Below, in pieces: positions 6,601 to 10,233 of a DNA stretch of 10,233 bases (positions are counted from its first letter, which is position 1; each line of letters starts with the position of its first letter). The position numbers were made by a program, and so were the translations under genes. Under the pieces are notes generated by a model. That model did no database searches, was not told where the DNA came from, and saw only the letters and a list, made by a program, of their open reading frames with translations. The DNA is from Phoronis ovalis (lineage: Eukaryota > Phoronida > Phoronidae), in contig JAOXYB010066112.1 of assembly GCA_028565635.1 (NCBI GenBank), positions 1-10,233 of the forward strand, given 5' to 3'.

Positions 6601-9551
6601 CCTGCTATTTCATTAAATGGTACTACTTTGGCTGGTTGGTTGGTTGGTTGGGTTGGTTGGGTGGTTAATTGGGTCGGTGAATGGGTGGGTTGCTTTTAGG
6701 AGTACAGATATTTTAGCTGTTTCCGCTGGAGTCTGTAACTGTAGGTAATTGATTGTTTATCAGTCAGTCAATTTTGACGGCAGTTGGCACTCAGCTAAAC
6801 TTTATACATATGTAACACAGCTGGTGATAGTTTTGTTAATTTACTTAAAGGAAAGTAATCTACTTAGATAATTTAAATATAGGGTACATAAAACTCTTAC
6901 AAGTTGAAATGTACTGGAACATACAATGGAAATGTAATTGAAATTAATCATTAAATGACTTTTAATATATTAAAACACAAATTTTAATTTTATGAAAACA
7001 AGGCTGTCAAATTTAGATACTGGAAAAGACTAAAAAGCAGGATTGTATTCATAAACTACATTACAAATTATGCTACATTCTATAAACTATTACTTTAATT
7101 ATAAAATTCATCATTAGTAGCTAAGCAAATAATTATTTAAAACATTGTACTTAACAATAATCATTGCATGTAGGACATGTTGCTGTAATCCCAGCCACAT
7201 TTTAAAATGTCAGAGTCAAGTTCAATCAAAAAACACAGTTAGACATGATGAAAGCCTGGGTAAGGCAACATACATGTAGTCCCTGTTAATAAAGTAATTG
7301 TAATTTTACAATATTCTGAGGATATACCACTGTCGGAGACATTATGAATCCATCTGAGAAACTGGTACAGAAAAAATAATGGAAACAATTTAGAACCAAA
7401 TGTGTACAATCATATATTTACCTATAATTCAATGTTATCTTACATCAGAATTTAAGGGAAATCATCCAAACATAGTATAAATCCATTGTCACTGGTGATG
7501 CAAAATGACATCTATAAGTATATAAGTCGGAACATTTCTGCACTCAAACCAGACTGTAAAACCATACTTTTAAGTAATTCAATTGAAAGTCCACCAGATT
7601 ACTCTTGGATCTTTCCTTGATTATATTTTTTATACAGTAAAACATCACTTGTTCCCATAGAAATATGTACATTTAGCTAAAACTGAAGAGCATGCAGTCT
7701 ACATCACTTCTTTTTGGAAACATACATTTTGCGACTGAATTTGTAACTGTACAGAAGCAAGTATTCAGTTATTGGGAAACATAGCATCAAGTGAAATATT
7801 AAAATAAACGGCTAAGGGTTTTTTACCTTGGACCTTTGACATGTACCCCATCCACAGAATACACATTAAATTATACTCTCTCTTAAGCAACCTCTTTATC
7901 ACTGTTTAGTGATATTGTTAATATCAGCATTGCAATACAACAAGAAATCAGATAAAGCTAAATAATAGATCTATCACTATCCCAATGACTTGTTACATAA
8001 TTATGTTACATGACTGAATGTGTAAGTTGTAAAAATTGAAATGACAAAGTTACAATATTTCCACAGTCCATTAATAAAATGTTCACTTCAGCACAACACC
8101 GAAAGCAAAAAACAAAAGTAAATAAGATTTGTTAATTTTATGGATTAAATACACTAAAACTAGTAGAATATAATCATATACAGTTACTGATATTTGAAAT
8201 GCAGTAGAATAAATTGCAAAATAATTTTAATTTTGAAATAAAAAAATTGGAATAAATTACAAAATAAATAAAATTATAAAAATTTATTCACTAGTATAAA
8301 CCAGAAATGGAATAAGTTGGTGGCTTATTGCAGATATTTTTATTTCCTTGGGTCTTCTATTTTTTTGCCTTCTATGTTTTATCACTGCTTTGTTTCTTTA
8401 TAATTATTTTTTTACAAATATTGAATGATGGTGTTTGCTTCAAGTCTGTTCAGAATTTGCTTCCAGATAGAGAGTAGAAAAAAAATTAGCAGCATAATTG
8501 GTTGATGTTATCTGCCAAATTATAACTCTGACTAAGCAGCAAATTGCTTTATTTTCGAGCGGAGCAGGGAATCAAACACTATTTCAAAAGAATTGAACTT
8601 ATAGCATCGGTCTCTAATCTTGGCAGAATTTATTGTACTGAACCAAAATTCATTAACACTTACTGAAGAGCTGACAGCTATGATAAAACATACAATGGTG
8701 ACCGAAATCTTACTGTATAGTTGTTTTCAGGGAATACACTACAATATACCGCGATAAATCTGTCTTTAGTGATAGCAACTAATACCCACTTTGATATTTT
8801 TTTAACATTTTAAACTGAAATGTTTTACAAACATACATACTGTTTGCCAATTCTGGGTAGATGACTTCACTGGCTAAGAAACTTGTATAAAACTCAGTAA
8901 AAAGTGTTAGAGAATCAAACACTGCTAAGGTCATGAAGTATATACGAGTTGATGTACTAAGTCTCCAAAAGACAATAAATGAATTTCAAAGCAAATTGAA
9001 TATAAGGATGATCTATCCCAAATGGTATCTGTAATGTTGAACTAACAATATCTTCCTCATAATCTGACCATATGCTGTTGTTGAAAAATGTATCATTGAT
9101 ATTTGTCAAACTCTTGGTCACTAGACTTTCACCTGATATGTAATTGTCAATAGCAACAGTTACTGTTATACTGCTGTGCGTATGTGTTATTTGCAGTACC
9201 TATACTAATATACTAATCTGACAATCACTTCTAAATTAATTGAACACTTCAGCTGCTTGTTGATGCCACAATAGCATGACATTAAGATCAATTTCACTAT
9301 TTTTTGTTACAGGCATTAGATCATATACCATCAAAAAGTTCATAGAAAGTACGAACAGAATGATTCCATTACATTTTGCAAAAGTTTAAATTATGAAATT
9401 CTGTTTTACTTTCAGAAGTTTAGTTTTTTTTGTGCTACATTTCAGAGCATTCCAGTCCTATGCAAATCATTTTCCTGATTTTTCAACGAGAGACATTCAT
9501 CGCAATTATGTAGATTGTGTTCGGTGGTTTGGTAACTTTGTTTTTTCAAAA
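472..9551 (+). CDS. EED: EED, Polycomb PRC2 WD40 subunit, seven internal exons (partial gene)
   Basis: EED is the WD40 scaffold of PRC2. It binds the N-terminal helix of EZH1/2, reads trimethylated H3K27 in an aromatic cage, and thereby stimulates H3K27 methylation in chromatin. Joining 472-618, 879-1037, 1489-1614, 2011-2092, 3947-4038, 5749-5876 and 9446-9551 gives 280 uninterrupted codons. All introns are GT...AG with phases 0,0,0,1,0,2 and 0 (the last leaving the window). The product aligns with human EED residues about 90-322 with no gap until a two-residue deletion in the blade 4-5 linker, preceded by a 49-residue basic N-terminal part. It covers blades 1-4 and the start of blade 5. Two of the four cage residues lie here and are present (human F97 and Y148 equivalents); the other two (W364, Y365) would be downstream. 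The initiator exon and C-terminal exons are outside the window. Identification is from remembered human sequence; no sign of pseudogenisation is visible. Confidence 0.96.
619..878 (+). other. EED intron 1
   Basis: This 260-bp phase-0 intron runs gtaatt...ttttacag. It is AT-rich with no structure seen. The exon A frame continues to a stop at 721-723, so retention would truncate the protein before the propeller. Confidence 0.9.
879..1037 (+). CDS. EED: EED exon B: propeller blade 1 with first aromatic-cage residue
   Basis: This exon has 53 codons, phase 0-0, and runs from [14 protein letters not shown] to LLQAYTDLD. Human EED has EDHNQPLFGVQFNW to LLQSYVDAD over exactly the same length. It encodes the first propeller blade, including the DPLVFATVG and NRVT-YEC strands. 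The TTT at 900-902 is the equivalent of human F97, one wall of the cage that holds H3K27me3. The acceptor is ttttacag ending at 878. The donor is gtatcc at 1038, weaker than the other donors in this gene. Reading past the donor adds only VSFK before a TGA at 1050-1052. Confidence 0.96.
1038..1488 (+). other. EED intron 2
   Basis: This 451-bp phase-0 intron starts gtatcc and ends ttactcag. It is AT-rich, with no repeat or coding signal recognised. Confidence 0.93.
1489..1614 (+). CDS. EED: EED exon C: propeller blade 2 with second aromatic-cage residue
   Basis: This exon has 42 codons, phase 0-0, starting [14 protein letters not shown] and ending SPITMQCLK. The human counterpart is [14 protein letters not shown] to NPITMQCIK, again of identical length. 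It encodes blade 2. The TAC at 1504-1506 corresponds to human Y148, part of the methyl-lysine cage. The acceptor is ttactcag ending at 1488 and the donor is gtaaca at 1615. The sequence [12 protein letters not shown] is a typical WD40 inner-strand segment and differs from human only conservatively. Confidence 0.97.
1615..2010 (+). other. EED intron 3
   Basis: This 396-bp phase-0 intron runs gtaaca...attgtcag. Nothing is recognised in it beyond AT-rich unique-looking sequence. Confidence 0.93.
2011..2092 (+). CDS. EED: EED exon D: first half of blade 3
   Basis: This exon is 82 bp: 27 codons plus the first base of an Asp codon completed in the next exon (phase 1 exit). It encodes [16 protein letters not shown] through LSVSK, the GH dipeptide and first strands of the third WD repeat. 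The Ile at 2035-2037 and Leu at 2044-2046 match human I193 and L196, positions where mouse missense alleles are known to impair Eed. The acceptor is ttattgtcag ending at 2010. The donor is gtaagt at 2093, a near-ideal site. Confidence 0.96.
2690..2860. repeat. Possible old interspersed repeat fragment
   Basis: Read on the minus strand, this block has the phrase 'ccctgaagaatgttctatgtc', followed by 'aaatttgatgaaaattg'. It looks like degenerate interspersed repeats I associate with bivalve genomes. It shows no terminal repeats and no target-site duplication, so the assignment is an impression only. Confidence 0.25.
3047..3204. repeat. Compound minisatellite (40-bp unit plus 57-bp higher unit)
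   Basis: A 40-bp unit starting ctacgggcccatag and ending gcaagcaaatactg occurs twice head to tail, at 3047-3086 and 3087-3126, with no mismatch. Its last 27 bases recur at 3153-3179. A second motif, ttctcatataaatagtgttt, occurs at 3128-3147 and again at 3185-3204, 57 bp apart. The GC-rich core stands out against the AT-rich intron. The perfect identity of the two full copies implies recent duplication. Confidence 0.92.
3504..3526. repeat. 23-bp A/T-rich perfect palindrome
   Basis: The arms ggattttttaa (3504-3514) and ttaaaaaatcc (3516-3526) are exact reverse complements around one central base. It could extrude as a cruciform or be a chance product of AT-rich sequence; the terminal GG/CC pairs make chance somewhat less likely. 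Confidence 0.8.
3927..3946 (+). repeat. GCTT microsatellite forming the intron 4 splice acceptor
   Basis: Four GCTT units followed by GCAG run directly into exon E, which starts at 3947. The repeat supplies the TT-containing stretch before the AG in place of an ordinary polypyrimidine tract. Confidence 0.9.
3947..4038 (+). CDS. EED: EED exon E: second half of blade 3, start of blade 4
   Basis: This exon is 92 bp. Its first two bases complete the Asp codon begun in exon D, and it then reads [19 protein letters not shown] to GHRDEVLSA. The SKDHxLRxWNI run across the junction is the classical end of a WD repeat, and GHRDEVLSA, which begins blade 4, is identical to human. The Arg at 4018-4020 matches human R236, a residue altered in Cohen-Gibson syndrome. 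The acceptor AG is the end of a GCTT tetranucleotide repeat; the donor is gtgagt at 4039. An unspliced reading frame runs on to 4119 but loses all similarity at the donor. Confidence 0.96.
4250..4310. repeat. Possible molluscan-type interspersed repeat fragment
   Basis: The string ataccctt, followed by a 'gcaggggagatatagcatct' block and a 'cagtccg' tail, resembles the start of a repeat family that in bivalves runs into GTCCGTCC tandem units. Only about 60 bp is present, so this is at best a fossil fragment, recognised from general familiarity. Confidence 0.3.
4991..5494. repeat. Diverged tandem repeat, period about 140 bp
   Basis: The anchor 'ggtcaaaatacacatcaa' type occurs near 4991-5016, 5127-5153 and 5268-5293. 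A second anchor, 'agagacaccattgcaagtcaa' type, occurs near 5098-5121, 5242-5264, 5394-5415 and 5470-5494. The order of anchors is the same in each copy, with spacing of about 137-152 bp and a shorter last interval of about 77 bp. Copies are clearly diverged. A 'cttccaatatggc' phrase is shared by 5039-5051 and 5317-5329. The pattern suggests an old satellite or the internal tandem portion of a transposable element. Confidence 0.75.
5446..5464. promoter_or_regulatory. Three nuclear-receptor half-sites (DR1 plus DR0)
   Basis: Three exact TGACCT hexamers (AGGTCA on the minus strand) occur at 5446-5451, 5453-5458 and 5459-5464. The first pair forms a DR1, the arrangement bound by RXR and HNF4-type receptors; the second pair has no spacer. 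They sit in the tandem repeat, so they may be sequence-composition by-products rather than a functional element. Confidence 0.3.
5749..5876 (+). CDS. EED: EED exon F: blade 4 and blade 4-5 linker
   Basis: This exon is 128 bp, phase 0 entry and phase 2 exit. It encodes [19 protein letters not shown], then MWNLDKPEI to [19 protein letters not shown] is identical to human, and the His at 5794-5796 matches human H258 (a Cohen-Gibson position). The following linker is divergent and, judged over exons F and G together, two residues shorter than in human EED. The acceptor is ttttacag ending at 5748. The donor is gtatgc at 5877, placed after AA so that the split Lys codon is completed by the A at 9446. 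Confidence 0.95.
5995..6038. promoter_or_regulatory. Facing pair of CTCF-like core motifs
   Basis: CCACTAGGTGGCAC at 5995-6008 on the plus strand fits the CTCF core consensus CCASYAGRKGGCRS at every position. CCACCAGATGGCGA on the minus strand (6025-6038) fits all but the last position. The two face each other across 16 bases. Together they also form an imperfect inverted repeat, so a transposon end or hairpin is an alternative explanation. Confidence 0.4.
6466..6495. repeat. Perfect 11-bp inverted repeat with 8-nt loop
   Basis: The arms gaaaacggtca (6466-6476) and tgaccgttttc (6485-6495) are exact reverse complements around ggaaatcg. A related direct copy of the right arm, cgtgaccgtgttcca, lies at 6556-6570. 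No T-run terminator logic applies in this intronic eukaryotic setting. Confidence 0.85.
6634..6693 (+). repeat. GGTT microsatellite, decaying to GGGT-rich sequence
   Basis: This is a run of GGTT units at about 6634-6665 that breaks up into gggtt/gggtc/gggtggg variants to 6693. The open frame across it gives a repetitive Gly/Trp/Val product, which is an artefact of the repeat. The many GG and GGG runs could form G-quadruplexes on the plus strand. Confidence 0.9.
8208..8285. repeat. A/T-rich low-complexity stretch with a direct repeat
   Basis: gaataaatt(g/a)caaaataa occurs at 8208-8225 and again at 8250-8267, within nearly pure A/T sequence. It is probably simple low-complexity DNA. Confidence 0.6.
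9446..9551 (+). CDS. EED: EED exon G: start of blade 5
   Basis: This exon is 106 bp. The first base completes a Lys codon, then comes [16 protein letters not shown] to WFGNFVFSK. The 17-residue stretch [17 protein letters not shown] is identical to human EED, which fixes the assignment after an intron of about 3.6 kb. The Arg at 9489-9491 matches human R302, also altered in Cohen-Gibson syndrome. The acceptor is ctacatttcag ending at 9445 and the donor is gtgagt at 9552, phase 0. Human EED continues SCENAIVCWKPGK; that exon is not found between 9552 and 10233. Confidence 0.96.
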
Positions 9552-10233
9552 GTGAGTATTAATTTATTGTAATTCTAAACCTTTCATTTTTCTATGATAT
9601 TTTTTACACAAGACAGTAGTTTTAGTAAAGTCTTTAGAAAAGACTTAAAATAGGTCATTATTTAATTTCAGAGTGCTACCCCCCACATGCTTAATTTTTT
9701 TTTCCACTTTAATCATAGTTATAAGGTAGGTGTAGAATCTAAATAGCACACTGTCATTGTCTCTTGAGCGATATTCTAAAAATCAGTCGAAAGCTGTTTT
9801 TCCAATTAACACTTCGCAAAAGGGCAGCTATTTTTGATTGTTCAATGAAAACATTTCAAGCAGGATTAAAATATTTCATAGCTGTGTTTACTTTTCAAAC
9901 ATAAAATTAAATCATAAAATATTAAACTTCAGAATATAACAATTATCAGTGAAATACAGCCAATATAAATTCTTTGACTACAAAAATGGTATTAATATAG
10001 TTTAAAATTCAAGCACTTTTCAGAAACTGTAACAATGTCATAATACCGTATTTTCTCTAATAATCACCCCCTGTTTTAATAATTGCCCCCTCTAATAATC
10101 GCCCCCTCTGGTGACTAAAACAAATCAATAATCGCCCCCTCTCTAGTAGTCGCCCCCTGGGCGGCAATTTGACTTGAAGACCCATCTGAATTAATACGAG
10201 ATAATCACATTTTAATTCATTATTATATCAAAG
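9552..10233 (+). other. EED intron 7 (start only)
   Basis: This phase-0 intron opens gtgagt and runs out of the window. About 9560-10040 is AT-rich with nothing recognised. A short-period repeat starts near 10045. No exon encoding the expected SCENAIVCWKPGK-like segment is found before the window ends. Confidence 0.9.
10043..10158. repeat. Short-period 'taatcgccccct' repeat, probable transposon end
   Basis: After ataccgtattttctc come five copies of a taat(c/t)(g/a)ccccct-type motif: about 10061-10072, 10078-10091, 10094-10107, 10127-10140 and 10144-10158. Spacing is irregular (15-33 bp). The block is abruptly C-rich against the AT-rich intron. It resembles the subterminal repeats of nonautonomous DNA transposons seen widely in invertebrate genomes. 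The partner end would be beyond the window, so family and boundaries cannot be set. Confidence 0.6.

Larger units (their letters stand above)
5877..9445 (+). other. EED intron 6 (3.6 kb)
   Basis: This phase-2 intron runs gtatgc...tttcag. Its first kilobase is less AT-rich and contains a facing pair of CTCF-like motifs (5995-6038), a perfect 11-bp hairpin (6466-6495) and a GGTT tract (6634-6693). From about 6700 to 9445 the sequence is uniformly AT-rich. I find no exon, RNA gene or clear element there except a weak tRNA-like trace at 8562-8620 and A/T-rich low-complexity sequence around 8208-8285. Confidence 0.93.

Noticed and set aside
6484-6699. Open frame rich in Gly, Trp and Val
   Set aside because: It is a translation of the GGTT microsatellite, not a protein.
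7183-7195. Alu-like string ctgtaatcccagc
   Set aside because: Only 13 bases match and the flanks have no Alu similarity, so this is chance.
1-10233. A novel multi-gene system, RNA gene or CRISPR array
   Set aside because: Both strands were read; everything coding belongs to one known gene, and the remaining structure is intronic repeats.

Overview
The window is a stretch of an animal nuclear genome holding the middle of one gene: EED (embryonic ectoderm development), the WD40 beta-propeller subunit of Polycomb Repressive Complex 2. Seven exons on the + strand (472-618, 879-1037, 1489-1614, 2011-2092, 3947-4038, 5749-5876, 9446-9551) splice in frame through GT...AG introns. They give 280 codons with no internal stop. 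From the second exon on, the translation runs almost residue for residue with human EED (human numbering about 90-322). The first coding exon(s) lie upstream of the window. The last part of the protein (rest of blade 5, blades 6 and 7) lies downstream.

The organism is most likely an invertebrate. The noncoding DNA is very AT-rich, introns range from 260 bp to about 3.6 kb, and several intronic repeats (a TGACCTTTGACCTTGACC-type tandem repeat, a 'gcaggggagatata...cagtccg' fragment, GGTT and GCTT microsatellites) resemble what I know from bivalve and other molluscan genomes. A bivalve or related lophotrochozoan is my best guess. It rests on repeat style and protein divergence, not on a database match.

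Layout: 1-471 is noncoding (end of an upstream intron). 472-2092 holds four closely spaced exons: the basic N-terminal tail, blades 1 and 2, and the start of blade 3. Intron 4 (2093-3946) carries a compound 40-bp/57-bp tandem repeat and ends in a GCTT microsatellite that itself forms the splice acceptor. Exon 3947-4038 finishes blade 3. Intron 5 (4039-5748) contains an inverted motif cluster and a diverged tandem repeat of about 140 bp. Exon 5749-5876 encodes blade 4. Intron 6 (5877-9445) is the largest; its first kilobase holds a facing pair of CTCF-like motifs, a perfect hairpin and a GGTT tract, while its last 2.5 kb looks empty. Exon 9446-9551 begins blade 5. Intron 7 runs to the window end, where a short-period 'taatcgccccct' repeat, probably the end of a transposable element, begins.

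The other open reading frames of 65-134 codons lie in introns, repeats or shadow frames, and I do not support them as genes. I see no RNA gene, CRISPR array, bacterial-type element or novel multi-gene system. The points of interest concern the EED gene structure and the repeats inside its introns.
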